Below are positions 17,870 to 26,662 of a stretch of DNA of 64,000 nt, piece by piece; position 1 is the stretch's first letter, and every line of letters begins with the position of its first letter. The stretch is from contig JAQWHM010000017.1 of NCBI GenBank assembly GCA_029249345.1, positions 62,001 through 126,000 of the forward strand. The letters are read 5' to 3'. The notes below the pieces were generated by a model that worked only from the letters and a program-made list of their open reading frames with translations, did no database searches and had not been told where the DNA came from. A program made the translations under genes and the position numbers. The stretch comes from UBA10348 sp002469915 (GTDB taxonomy: Bacteria; Bacteroidota; Rhodothermia; Rhodothermales; UBA10348).

Positions 17870-19111
17870 GTGGGATATTCATTCGAATCATATATCGCCA
17901 GAAGGTACCTCAAGGGTGCCCAGGGTACGTCCGAAGGTCGTCAGTTTCTAAAACTGATTACCTATATATCTGTGGGTGGAGTTGCATTAGGCGTAGCTAC
18001 CCTCATACTTGCTTTATCTATCGTGCGCGGGTTCAGCCAAGAAATCCAGTCTAAAGTCATTGGTTTTGGTGCTCACGTTCAGATTGAGAGTATTAGAGAT
18101 GCCCCGTTGGAACGTGGTGCTATCCTGCGTTCTATTGCTGAGGAGATTGATGGCGTGACGCTGGTTTCGCCTGTGATTCAGGAATTTATTCTATTGAGGC
18201 GCTCTTCTCGAGAAATCGAGGGCGTTTCCATCTGGGGTACCGAACAACTTCCCGGTTACATCGCCGAGACGCTTACTGATGGAAGGGGAGACTTGAGTGT
18301 GTCCGCATCGGGGAGGCCTGGTATCGTGATTGGAGCAAAACTCTCTCGCTCGCTTGGCGCTGAGGTGGGGAGCTTAGTTACGGCTTTTTCGGTAAATACA
18401 GCGGCCCTTTCATCTGGAAAGGCCGCGCCGCTACTCAAGCAGTTCGAAGTGCGCGGTATTTATGAGACATCCCTAGCCAATTTTGACGAGCTGTATGTAT
18501 TCACGGATCTTCAGGAGGCGGCCACTCTATTAGAATACGTACCCGGTCAAGTGTCACGGCTCGATGTGCGGGTAGAGGAGGGCATGGACTTTACAGAGGC
18601 CGCAGATTTAATTGATGCCGAACTCGAATTTCCGGCCATCGCGCGGCCCATCACGGATGTCTATCGAAGTTTGTTCGCCTGGGTCAAGTTGCAAGAATCT
18701 ATCATCCCCTTGGTGATTTCGATTATCATATTCGTAGCAGCGATCAACATTATTGGTACGCTGTTGATGATTATACTTGAAAAAAGTGCTGAGATGGGCG
18801 TAATGGCTAGTTTCGGGACATCGGCTAGAACACGCAAACGGATTTTTCTCCTTCTTGGACTCTACATCGGAGTAGCGGGCATTGTGATCGGGGAGACGTT
18901 CGCTTTACTTTTTTCTTTTGCGCAATTAAAGTATGAAATCATACCGCTACCAGCGGAAGCCTATTATATGAGTACCGCGCCCATCGCTTTGAGCGTAATG
19001 GATTTCGTGGTTGTCGCGGTATTAACTCTCATCCTATGCGGTCTTTCTTCTTACATACCTGCCCGGCATGCCGCACGGGTTTCACCCCTTCGAGCCATTT
19101 CTTCTCGATAA
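17870..19111 (+). CDS. LolC/LolE-type ABC transporter permease (FtsX family)
   Basis: The product (~413 residues) has the MacB/FtsX permease layout. One N-terminal transmembrane helix (ISVGGVALGVATLILALSIVRGF) is followed by a ~220-residue periplasmic domain and three C-terminal helices, ending PARHAARVSPLRAISSR. LolC/LolE proteins move lipoproteins from the inner membrane to the LolA carrier. The cognate ATPase LolD is not next to it. The start is uncertain: I favour the GTG at 17870, which gives the family-like beginning GYSFESYIARRYLKG; a TTG at 17849 is possible; no in-frame ATG is nearby. It is 3 to 12 bp ahead of the peroxiredoxin gene. Confidence 0.83.
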   Translation: MGYSFESYIARRYLKGAQGTSEGRQFLKLITYISVGGVALGVATLILALSIVRGFSQEIQSKVIGFGAHVQIESIRDAPLERGAILRSIAEEIDGVTLVSPVIQEFILLRRSSREIEGVSIWGTEQLPGYIAETLTDGRGDLSVSASGRPGIVIGAKLSRSLGAEVGSLVTAFSVNTAALSSGKAAPLLKQFEVRGIYETSLANFDELYVFTDLQEAATLLEYVPGQVSRLDVRVEEGMDFTEAADLIDAELEFPAIARPITDVYRSLFAWVKLQESIIPLVISIIIFVAAINIIGTLLMIILEKSAEMGVMASFGTSARTRKRIFLLLGLYIGVAGIVIGETFALLFSFAQLKYEIIPLPAEAYYMSTAPIALSVMDFVVVAVLTLILCGLSSYIPARHAARVSPLRAISSR

Positions 19112-19123
19112 ACCTTGTCAACT

Positions 19124-19588
19124 ATGAAAAAAGGTGATCAGGCTCCTGATTTCAAGATATTCAGCGACGCTGCCAGACCTTTCCATCTTTCTAAACAACT
19201 GGAAAGCGGTCCTGTGGTCCTTCTTTTTTTTCCGGCCGCTTTCACCGGAGTGTGCACCACCGAATTGAATACGGTCAATATGGATCTTGAAGCATACGGT
19301 GGCGCCACGGTAGTCGGCGTGTCAACAGATGCACCGTTCACGTTAGCTGAGTATAAAAAGGTGAATGGCCTCACTTTCCCGCTCTTAAGTGATCACGATG
19401 CCGATGTTTCTCTAGCGTACGGCTGCAAATACATTGACGGCTTTACCTTCATGAAGTTGTCACGGATCTCGAAGCGTGCAGCGTTTGTAGTAGCCCCTGA
19501 CGGTGTGATCGCTTACGCCGAAATCTTAGAAAACGCTGGAGATCAACCCGATCTCGATGCGATTAAGTCAACAATCAGCACACTTTAA
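19124..19588 (+). CDS. Peroxiredoxin (AhpC/TSA family)
   Basis: The 154-residue thioredoxin-fold peroxidase reduces peroxides through a Cys nucleophile. The fold begins KKGDQAPDFKIF; the active-site signature FFPAAFTGVCTTEL places the peroxidatic Cys at about 44. A second Cys at about 101 (AYGCKY) is not at the usual resolving position of Bcp-type enzymes, so it may be a 1-Cys (AhpE-like) or atypical enzyme. I choose the ATG at 19124 over a TTG 9 bp upstream. The stop overlaps the moaD start (TAATG). Confidence 0.87.
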   Translation: MKKGDQAPDFKIFSDAARPFHLSKQLESGPVVLLFFPAAFTGVCTTELNTVNMDLEAYGGATVVGVSTDAPFTLAEYKKVNGLTFPLLSDHDADVSLAYGCKYIDGFTFMKLSRISKRAAFVVAPDGVIAYAEILENAGDQPDLDAIKSTISTL

Positions 19589-19833
19589 TGATAGTTACCC
19601 TACGCTTTTTTTCTGTTCTGCGCGAAGCTTTTGGAGCAGGAGTTGTTGAAGTTGAATTAGAGGCAGGAACTACGGGCGCCGAACTCATTGAGCTTCTTGC
19701 TGTAAACAACGAAGAAGTTGAAAAACTGCAGTCTGTCATTCGTTTAGCAGTAAATGATGATTACATCGACCCAACTTCCCTGTTATCAGATGGGGATGAT
19801 ATCGCCGTAATTACACCTGTTTCTGGCGGGTGA
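19588..19833 (+). CDS. moaD: Molybdopterin synthase sulfur-carrier subunit
   Basis: The 81-residue ubiquitin-like protein ends in Gly-Gly (ITPVSGG). In the family the terminal glycine is thiocarboxylated and donates sulfur to precursor Z to make molybdopterin. N-terminal VTLRFFSVLREAFG and the internal AVNDDYIDPTSLLSDGDDIAVI are typical. The start overlaps the peroxiredoxin stop, and moaE follows after 3 bp, which supports the assignment. Other moa/moe genes are not in the window. Confidence 0.93.
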   Translation: MIVTLRFFSVLREAFGAGVVEVELEAGTTGAELIELLAVNNEEVEKLQSVIRLAVNDDYIDPTSLLSDGDDIAVITPVSGG

Positions 19834-19836
19834 TGT

Positions 19837-20280
19837 ATGGCTGCTAGTTCGCCTAACGAGTGGATTGAGATCATGGAAGATGAGCTACCAACTGCGGTGG
19901 TTCATGAGTTTCTTTACGCTGGAGAGGGGGGAGGAGTCTGCATTTTTGCAGGAACGACCCGCCGGTTCACCGGAGAAAAAGAAACAGTTCGACTGTTCTA
20001 CGAAGCACATAACAGCATGGCTCTCAAGGAAATGCGTGCCCTAGTTAGTCGAGCAACAGAGACGTGGCCCGTGTTAAAGGCCGTGTTGCTGCATCGAACA
20101 GGGGAAGTTGCCGTGGGGCAGGCGAGTGTGATAGTAGGGGTGACCACTCCTCATAGGGATGATGCCTTTCTAGCGTCTAGATTCCTGATAGACGAGTTGA
20201 AAAAGTCGGTTCAGATCTGGAAGAAAGAAGTCTACAGAAATGGGTCAACCGAATGGGTTGAAACGGACTGGGAATCCTGA
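19837..20280 (+). CDS. moaE: Molybdopterin synthase catalytic subunit
   Basis: The 147-residue product is of standard MoaE length. It pairs with MoaD to insert two sulfurs into precursor Z. Family marks are VCIFAGTTRRFT, YEAHNSMALKEM, VLLHRTGEVAVGQASVIV and the lysine-rich VQIWKKEVYRNGSTEWVE near the C-terminus, where the catalytic lysines lie. It is 3 bp after moaD. The convergent purC gene ends 9 bp downstream. Confidence 0.95.
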   Translation: MAASSPNEWIEIMEDELPTAVVHEFLYAGEGGGVCIFAGTTRRFTGEKETVRLFYEAHNSMALKEMRALVSRATETWPVLKAVLLHRTGEVAVGQASVIVGVTTPHRDDAFLASRFLIDELKKSVQIWKKEVYRNGSTEWVETDWES

Positions 20281-20289
20281 ACACACGCG

Positions 20290-21249
20290 CTAGAGAACTG
20301 TAGTTATCGCGTGCTCAATTCTTGCGATCGGATCTGGGCTGGTGTTCGGAGTGAAAGCTTGACCCGTGATGCGTTCGAATAACTCGATATATCGGGCCGC
20401 TACTTCAATTCGAAAATTATCATCAAGATCTGGAAGGTGTTGCCCGTCCAAACCTTGGAAACCGCGCTCCATTAGCCACTCGCGGACGAACTCCTTAGAG
20501 AGTTGTCTCTGGGGGAGGTTGGCAGTTAATAGCTCTGAATAGGTGTCGGCATAAAAATATCGAGAGGAATCCGGCGTGTGCATTTCATCGATTACCGTGA
20601 CCAATCCTTGAGCATCGTGTCCGAATTCATACTTGGTATCTACCAGGATTAGGCCCTTTTCCGCAGCGCGCTCGGTTCCCCGTTCAAACAAAGCCAGAGC
20701 GATGTCCCGCATCTGATCAAAGGATGCTTCGGACATGATCCCTTGTCGAATAATTTCTTCCCTGGAAATGTCCTCATCGTGACCTTCTTCCGCCTTGGTC
20801 GCCGGAGTCAGAATAGGCTTTGGAAGCTTTGAGTTCTCTTTAAGGCCATCAGGAAGAGGCATACCGCAGAGCTTCCGTCCTCCTTCACGATACGTTCTCC
20901 AAGCGTGCCCTGCTAGGTACCCACGAACTACGAATTCAACAGGTACTGCCTTGCACCGTCGGGCCAATGTCACATTGGGATCCGGTAACGAAATTATATG
21001 ATTTTGAACGATATCGTCGGTCTGTTCAAAAAAGTAAGCGGCTAACTGATTCAGCACTTGTCCCTTAAACGGAATGGTTTGCCTTAACACGTAATCGAAA
21101 GCAGATATTCTGTCCGAAGTGACTAGAAATAGATGGTTACCGCTGGAGTATGTATCCCGGACCTTTCCATGATATCGATGTCCAAATGCCTGGAAATCGG
21201 TTTCTTCCACAGTGGCGTTCAGTTGCGCCCGTATGAGTTCTCGATTCAT
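20290..21249 (-). CDS. purC: Phosphoribosylaminoimidazole-succinocarboxamide synthase
   Basis: The 319-residue enzyme joins CAIR and aspartate in purine biosynthesis. SAICAR-synthetase marks are GKVRDTYSSGNHLFLVTSDRISAFD near the N-terminus, VPVEFVVRGYLAGHAW, TPATKAEEGHDEDIS, and LILVDTKYEFG with the metal-binding acidic residues. At about 319 residues it belongs to the longer, fungal-like class rather than the ~240-residue E. coli class. Its start overlaps the stop of the LacI-family regulator gene by 1 bp (TAATG), which is unusual for a purine gene. Confidence 0.95.
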   Translation of the reverse strand: MNRELIRAQLNATVEETDFQAFGHRYHGKVRDTYSSGNHLFLVTSDRISAFDYVLRQTIPFKGQVLNQLAAYFFEQTDDIVQNHIISLPDPNVTLARRCKAVPVEFVVRGYLAGHAWRTYREGGRKLCGMPLPDGLKENSKLPKPILTPATKAEEGHDEDISREEIIRQGIMSEASFDQMRDIALALFERGTERAAEKGLILVDTKYEFGHDAQGLVTVIDEMHTPDSSRYFYADTYSELLTANLPQRQLSKEFVREWLMERGFQGLDGQHLPDLDDNFRIEVAARYIELFERITGQAFTPNTSPDPIARIEHAITTVL

Positions 21250-22277
21250 TACTTCCGTTTGTAATCGCTACTATTTCTGATGTGAAGCTTGGGCTCGACG
21301 ACCAATTGCTGGGGGGTCTGGAAGCCAGATTTCATGCGGACATGAAGCCTCTCGGCGGCAGCGTATCCGATTTTCTGCATACTCAGGTCTACACTTGAGA
21401 GCCCAATGAATCGACTTGTTTTAATGTCATCACATCCAACAACCGCCATTTTGTGGGGTACTGAGATGCCCGCTTCATTGAGCGCTGCGATCGCTCCGAT
21501 TGCCTGAACATCGCTGCTCGTCACTACGGCTGTTGCTTTGGGGTGTTGTCGAAGAATCGTTTTCATCGCATCATAGCCATCTTCCTCGGAAAAGCCGCCG
21601 TGATACCTCGGGTTTCCGGCAACGATTCGACTGTCTTCAACGGGAAGACCTGCAGCCTGTAGCCCCGCCTTGTAGCCATTAAGTCGGTTTATTTGCATAT
21701 CGCTTTCCTCAGCCGAGCGAATCATACAGATATACTCGTGCCCCTGCTCAACGAGATGCTCGACCGCCAAGCGCATACCGGCAATATCATTCCACGTGTA
21801 GGAATCGAAGTTTTTCCAGGTATTTCCAATCAGGACAGTACCCGAATGCATACCGATTAGGTCTTCAGCTAACCCATCATCTAATGGTAACTCGCAGATA
21901 AGCATTCCACGAACGGAGCCGCGTTCCAAGAAGGAGCGAAGGGAGGATCGCAGGTCCGATGAGCCGAGGTCACAAATTAGTAGATCTAATCCGGCTGAAC
22001 CCATGTACGAACGGATGCCTTTGAGCAGTTCGTTTTGGAACGGGGCCGTGAAAGAAGGAAGCGCTACTGCAATTGAGTGAAACTCCTGCTGTGCAAGTGA
22101 TCGCGCTGTTCTGTTCGGGTGATACTTTAGATCTTCGATCGCCTGCTCAACCTTCTCTCGTGTTCGTTCCGAAACGTCTGGCGAGTCGTTAAGCACACGA
22201 GATACCGTTGAAATGGCTACACCGGCGTGTTGGGCCACATCGTAGATCGTAATTTTGGTTTTGGCGTTTCGATGCAT
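21249..22277 (-). CDS. LacI-family transcriptional regulator
   Basis: 342 residues. The N-terminal LacI helix-turn-helix is ITIYDVAQHAGVAISTVSRVLNDSPDVSERTREKV, with the hinge NRTARSLA. A periplasmic-binding-protein-like effector domain follows (SIAVALPSFTAPFQNELLKGI, LLICDLGSS, TAVVTSSDVQAIGAIAAL, VVGCDDI). It is translationally coupled to purC. E. coli PurR belongs to this family and controls purine genes, but many LacI members sense sugars, so a purine role is inference from position only. It is divergent from copA. Confidence 0.9.
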   Translation of the reverse strand: MHRNAKTKITIYDVAQHAGVAISTVSRVLNDSPDVSERTREKVEQAIEDLKYHPNRTARSLAQQEFHSIAVALPSFTAPFQNELLKGIRSYMGSAGLDLLICDLGSSDLRSSLRSFLERGSVRGMLICELPLDDGLAEDLIGMHSGTVLIGNTWKNFDSYTWNDIAGMRLAVEHLVEQGHEYICMIRSAEESDMQINRLNGYKAGLQAAGLPVEDSRIVAGNPRYHGGFSEEDGYDAMKTILRQHPKATAVVTSSDVQAIGAIAALNEAGISVPHKMAVVGCDDIKTSRFIGLSSVDLSMQKIGYAAAERLHVRMKSGFQTPQQLVVEPKLHIRNSSDYKRK

Positions 22278-22390
22278 GCAAAGTTGGGCGTTTGGGATCT
22301 ACAAGATAGCAACGAATTTGACGTGGGTGTTAGATTTCACGTGACTTGTCGGTCGATGAATCAATGTTTGCACGATTTTCGGGATTCAGG

Positions 22391-22406
22391 CACTTCATGT
22401 GAGGTG
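22391..22406. promoter_or_regulatory. Operator-like dyad in the lacI-copA divergent region
   Basis: The 16-bp imperfect palindrome CACTTCATGTGAGGTG has 12 of 16 positions symmetric (CACnTCAnnTGAnGTG) and lies about 33 bp before the copA ATG. A regulator site here would suit the divergent layout. It does not match the MerR-type CueR site or a clear LacI consensus, so the cognate protein is unknown. A shorter perfect palindrome TCACGTGA lies at 22337-22344. Confidence 0.25.
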
Positions 22407-22438
22407 TTTAGTAAAACCGGAAAATCAGCGTAAACGTT

Positions 22439-24859
22439 ATGTCAGCGTCCTCTTTATCAGACGGCCAACACCTCGCAGTCCCTGTGGAAGGGATGACTTG
22501 TGCCGCGTGTGCCTTACGAATAGAAAGAAAGCTTTCTCGCACGGACGGCATCGATGTAGCGAACGTCAATTACGCGACTGAGCAGGCATTGGTTGAAGTA
22601 AAGGAAGGTGTACTATTATCAGAGATCGTCCAAATCATTGAAAAAACGGGCTATGAAGTTCGTCAAGCCATAGCTGAAACCTCGTTTTCAGGACCAAAAG
22701 CACATAAACAGGCACGTGACCTCAAAGAAGAATTGCTCCGGACCGACGGGATTCTATCGGCTGTAGCTACGTTTACTCCAGAGATGGTAGAGGTAGGAAT
22801 AACCTACGTACCGGGTATGATTTCTGGTAAAGAGTTGGCCCGACTTTTCAATGCATATTCGGGGTCGACGTCGACGACCGAACCAGATCGCGCATTGGAC
22901 ACTCACTCCGCTAGGTATGCGCAACTGAAGCGCCAATTCTGGTTTGCCGTTCTCTTCAGTATTCCGCTGGCCATTCTTGCAATGAGCCATGGAAGGCTAA
23001 ACATCGCCGGAGATCATTTTATTCAGCTCTTTTTAGCGACGCCGGTCGTGTTTTATTCGGGTAGGCCCTTTTTCTCAAAAGCTTGGGTCGCCTTGCGCCA
23101 CGGAGCGGCGGATATGAATACGCTCGTCGCAATGGGAGTCGCTGCAGCATATGGCTATTCCGCAGCCGCCGTACTTTTTCCGGGACCCTTTGCACAAGGT
23201 CCTAGCGCAATGCCGGACGTGTACTTTGAAGCGGCAGCGCTCATCGTTGCGCTCATTCTTTTGGGTCGACTTTTGGAAGAACGAGCCAAAGGTAAAACCG
23301 GATCAGCTATTCGCGGGCTTTTAGAACTACAGCCTGAACGGGTTCGGGTGGTTCGTGATGGTCAGGAGACGGAAATGGACGCAAGTGCTGTTGAACTCGG
23401 GATGCTGGTTCGAATTCGCCCAGGAGAACGCATTCCGGTGGATGCGATGGTCATGGACGGAGCAAGTAGGGTCGACGAGAGCATGTTGACCGGGGAGCCC
23501 ATCCCGGTATCCAAGGGGGTGGGAGATAAAGTGTCTACGGGCACCGTCAATGCGACCGGGACCATGCTGGTTCAGGTAACACGTACCGGAAAAGATACCG
23601 TGCTAAGTCAGATTGTCGAATTGGTCCGCCGCGCTTCCGCCTCAAAAGCGCCCATTCAACAAATGGCAGATCGGATTGCTGCCGTTTTCGTACCCGTCGT
23701 GATTGCGATTGCTCTCGTTACGGGGCTTATTTGGTTCTTTTTTGGACCAGAACCAGCGATCAATAATGCGTTACTCCGATTTGTTAGCGTACTCATAATC
23801 GCATGCCCATGCGCTTTGGGATTAGCCACTCCAACGGCCATCGTCGTGGGAACGGGTCGCGCAGCGGCGAACGGCATTCTGATGAAAAACGCAGATGCTC
23901 TTCAACGTTTGGGAGAGGTGAAAGTTATTGCGTTAGACAAAACCGGCACGATTACGGCGGGTACTCCGGCAGTAATCAGCGTTTCGGCTACCGCTACTTG
24001 GTCTGGCGATGAGGTTCTTGCAATGGCAGCTTCTGTGGAACAGCATAGTGAGCATCCGCTCGCGCGCGCCGTAGTAGACTTTGCTCTTGAAAAGGAACTG
24101 GTTATTCCCGTCGTTTCAGCCTTTGAGTCCAATACAGGAAAGGGCGCGCGCGGGCAGGTCAATGATCACGGTGTTCTTGTTGGTAGTCAGGCGTATTTGA
24201 GCGAAAGCGGTATTAATATCCCCCATATTGAGTGGATGAACGACGCTACGTCGTTGTTTCATATTGGTGTTGATGGTACTCATGTAGGTGCAATCCAGGT
24301 GGGCGATCCGCTAAGAGCCTCGTCGGAGAATGCCATTGCCGCCATGCAAGCCGATAATTTGAGAGTCGTCATGCTCACAGGAGATGATACCCAAGCCGCG
24401 GATCGCATTGCAAGAGCTGTTGGGCTCGTTGAGGTCCGGGCTAGGCTATTGCCCAGGGACAAAGTATCTGCAATCGAGGATCTTCAGAGGGAAGGAGATC
24501 TTGTGGCTATGATCGGTGATGGCATTAACGACGCTCCAGCGTTAGCTCAGGCAGATATTGGCATTGCTGTTAGAAGTGGAACGGACATCGCCATGGAATC
24601 GTCCGATGTGACCCTTATGTCCAATGATTTAAGCATTCTTAAAACAGCGGTCCTTCTTTCAAAGCTGACGATGCGTACTATTCGCCAGAACCTGTTTTTC
24701 GCCTTTATTTACAACGTGATCTGTATTCCTTTAGCCGCTGGCGTGCTATTTCCTACGTTCGGGTGGCAACTGAGTCCTGTTATCGCATCTGCTGCGATGG
24801 CACTCTCTAGCGTTTCGGTTGTAACCAATAGCCTACGCCTAAAAGCAGCCCGACTCTGA
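22439..24859 (+). CDS. copA: Copper-exporting P1B-type ATPase
   Basis: The 806-residue inner-membrane pump exports Cu(I). It has an N-terminal heavy-metal-binding domain with GMTCAACALRIERK (Cys 21 and 24). A second domain-like segment (~85-145) keeps the fold pattern but lacks the CxxC. The membrane metal site CPC is at about 456-458 (IIACPCALGLATPTA), the phosphorylation motif DKTGT at about 500, the HP motif is in EQHSEHPLARAV, and the hinge is GDGINDAPALAQAD. The start ATG at 22439 is preceded by no strong ribosome site. copZ follows after 26 bp. Confidence 0.95.
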   Translation: MSASSLSDGQHLAVPVEGMTCAACALRIERKLSRTDGIDVANVNYATEQALVEVKEGVLLSEIVQIIEKTGYEVRQAIAETSFSGPKAHKQARDLKEELLRTDGILSAVATFTPEMVEVGITYVPGMISGKELARLFNAYSGSTSTTEPDRALDTHSARYAQLKRQFWFAVLFSIPLAILAMSHGRLNIAGDHFIQLFLATPVVFYSGRPFFSKAWVALRHGAADMNTLVAMGVAAAYGYSAAAVLFPGPFAQGPSAMPDVYFEAAALIVALILLGRLLEERAKGKTGSAIRGLLELQPERVRVVRDGQETEMDASAVELGMLVRIRPGERIPVDAMVMDGASRVDESMLTGEPIPVSKGVGDKVSTGTVNATGTMLVQVTRTGKDTVLSQIVELVRRASASKAPIQQMADRIAAVFVPVVIAIALVTGLIWFFFGPEPAINNALLRFVSVLIIACPCALGLATPTAIVVGTGRAAANGILMKNADALQRLGEVKVIALDKTGTITAGTPAVISVSATATWSGDEVLAMAASVEQHSEHPLARAVVDFALEKELVIPVVSAFESNTGKGARGQVNDHGVLVGSQAYLSESGINIPHIEWMNDATSLFHIGVDGTHVGAIQVGDPLRASSENAIAAMQADNLRVVMLTGDDTQAADRIARAVGLVEVRARLLPRDKVSAIEDLQREGDLVAMIGDGINDAPALAQADIGIAVRSGTDIAMESSDVTLMSNDLSILKTAVLLSKLTMRTIRQNLFFAFIYNVICIPLAAGVLFPTFGWQLSPVIASAAMALSSVSVVTNSLRLKAARL

Positions 24860-24885
24860 TCATTTTAACCTTAATCCCATGCGCT

Positions 24886-25098
24886 ATGAAATACGAACTA
24901 ACTCTAGATGGAATGAGCTGTGGTCACTGCGTAAAAGCAGTTGAAGAAGCGCTCGCTCGGGTAGAAAACATCCAAGTCGAATCAGTAGAAATCGGTCGTG
25001 CAATTATAGCGTCCGACAACATGATGGCCGTCCAGGCTCAGATTTCTGAAGAACTGGAAGAGGAGGGATACCCGCTGAAGAACGCCGAACTGCATTAG
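24886..25098 (+). CDS. copZ: Copper chaperone (HMA domain)
   Basis: The 70-residue stand-alone heavy-metal-associated domain has the Cu(I)-binding motif GMSCGHCVKAVEEAL (Cys 12 and 15) and the beta-alpha-beta-beta-alpha-beta pattern. In the family it carries Cu(I) to CopA, whose gene is immediately upstream on the same strand. Its stop lies 3 bp before the end of the convergent reductase gene. Confidence 0.92.
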   Translation: MKYELTLDGMSCGHCVKAVEEALARVENIQVESVEIGRAIIASDNMMAVQAQISEELEEEGYPLKNAELH

Positions 25099-25101
25099 AG
25101 C

Positions 25102-26490
25102 TTATTTGCCTAGAGCAGCTTCCATTTCGTTGACGGATGTAAATTTTACCCTTGGGCGACCCTTTGCTTCGCCTTTAGCGGACTCCATGGCTGCTAGTTT
25201 GAGCCAGTCTGCGTAGGTGAACATGGCTGGTTGACGTTGTTCAACTAAGTCAGAAACATCTTGCTTCGTGGGCTCGAAATGTTTTCCAGCTGCTAGGTCT
25301 TCGATCATTCCCTTTACGGTCTCAACAGCGTCGGGTTTGTTCGTACCAATCACGCCACTTGGGCCGCGTTTGATCCAACCTCCTGCGTAACAACCCGTTA
25401 CGGGAGTACCGTCTTCATTTGTTATTCTGCCTTCTTCATTCCTGATTACTCCCCAATCCTCTCGAAACGGTATATCAGGAAGTGCCTCTCCGCGGTATCC
25501 GACGGAGCGAAATACAAGACCTACGGGCCATTCAAAGGTCTCGTCTGTGGACCGAGCGGAAAGACGACCACTTCCGGAGGGTTCGAGGCGGTTTCTGACT
25601 ACACTCATGGATCCCACTCCACCATCTTTCGCTGGATGCAGGGCCGTTGGAGAGACTAAGAATCGCACCTGGCAAGTCCGCTTGGCATCAGCATTTGAGC
25701 CTCCGATAAACCCATTCATGACGTCCAGTTTTTTCGACGTCATACGATCAGGATTGGCTTCCAGTAGAGCAGCGCTATGCTCGTCTAATTCCATTTCCTC
25801 TGCCAATGCCACGGAGGAGGTCACTTCAAGTTCACCCATCTCCTTAATTTCCTTCAACGTGAAAGCGGCTTGGGCGGGCCCGCGCCGGCCCATAAGAATG
25901 ACTTCGTTGACTTTGCTTTGGGCAAGTGCTTCCAGCGCATAGTCGGCAATATCCGTAGTCTTGAGTTCATCTACCGTCTTGCACAGAATCCGCGCTACAT
26001 CTACGGCCACATTTCCAACACCAACAACAGCAACAGACTCTTGCGACAGATCGAAACTCAGATCTCTAAACTCGGGGTGTCCATTGTACCAGGCAACAAA
26101 CTCTGTAGCTGAGTGGCTTCTATTTAGCTCCTCGCCAGGGATGCCCAATTTGCGATCTACAAGCGCACCGGTAGAAAAGTAAACCTGATGATAGTACTGT
26201 TTCAGATCATCGAGCATCACGTGCTTTCCGAATTCCACATTACCAAAAAATCTGAACCGGGGATTGGATGCCGTTCGATCGAAAATGCGAGTAACATTTT
26301 TAATCTTTTCGTGATCGGGTGCAACGCCAGATCGGACTAAACCATGCGGGGTCGGAAGTTTATCATAGACATCTACATGGACCACCATGTCTGTTTGCTT
26401 GAAGAAATGTTCTGCTGCGTAAAAGCCGGCAGGGCCTGCGCCAATTACGGCGATTCGCCAAGGATTTTGCTCTGTTCCGAGTGCTGACAT
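25102..26490 (-). CDS. Ferredoxin-NADP+ reductase, adrenodoxin-reductase (FprA) type
   Basis: The 462-residue flavoprotein has the FAD-binding motif RIAVIGAGPAGFYAAEHF followed by the family signature PTPHGLVRSGVAPDHEKIKNV. The NADP-binding stretch is VAVVGVGNVAVDVARIL with MGRRGPAQAAFTLKE, and a C-terminal GWIKRGPSGVIGTNKPDA closes the FAD site. Family members transfer electrons between NADPH and ferredoxin. The last ~50 residues are a short extra extension. Convergent with copZ; no ferredoxin gene is adjacent. Confidence 0.92.
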   Translation of the reverse strand: MSALGTEQNPWRIAVIGAGPAGFYAAEHFFKQTDMVVHVDVYDKLPTPHGLVRSGVAPDHEKIKNVTRIFDRTASNPRFRFFGNVEFGKHVMLDDLKQYYHQVYFSTGALVDRKLGIPGEELNRSHSATEFVAWYNGHPEFRDLSFDLSQESVAVVGVGNVAVDVARILCKTVDELKTTDIADYALEALAQSKVNEVILMGRRGPAQAAFTLKEIKEMGELEVTSSVALAEEMELDEHSAALLEANPDRMTSKKLDVMNGFIGGSNADAKRTCQVRFLVSPTALHPAKDGGVGSMSVVRNRLEPSGSGRLSARSTDETFEWPVGLVFRSVGYRGEALPDIPFREDWGVIRNEEGRITNEDGTPVTGCYAGGWIKRGPSGVIGTNKPDAVETVKGMIEDLAAGKHFEPTKQDVSDLVEQRQPAMFTYADWLKLAAMESAKGEAKGRPRVKFTSVNEMEAALGK

Positions 26491-26662
26491 GATGTTGGAA
26501 TTTGGTTCAAAATTCGCTCAAAGGTAGGAAGCTTAAAGTGTAGCACCAAACCATAGCGATAACTGAAGAACTTTCAGGAAATCACCTACATAAGATCAAA
26601 CCCAATTCAATACCTCAAAGAAGGGATGGACCGATTGTGTCTGGTTTGCGTATGATCTGCCC

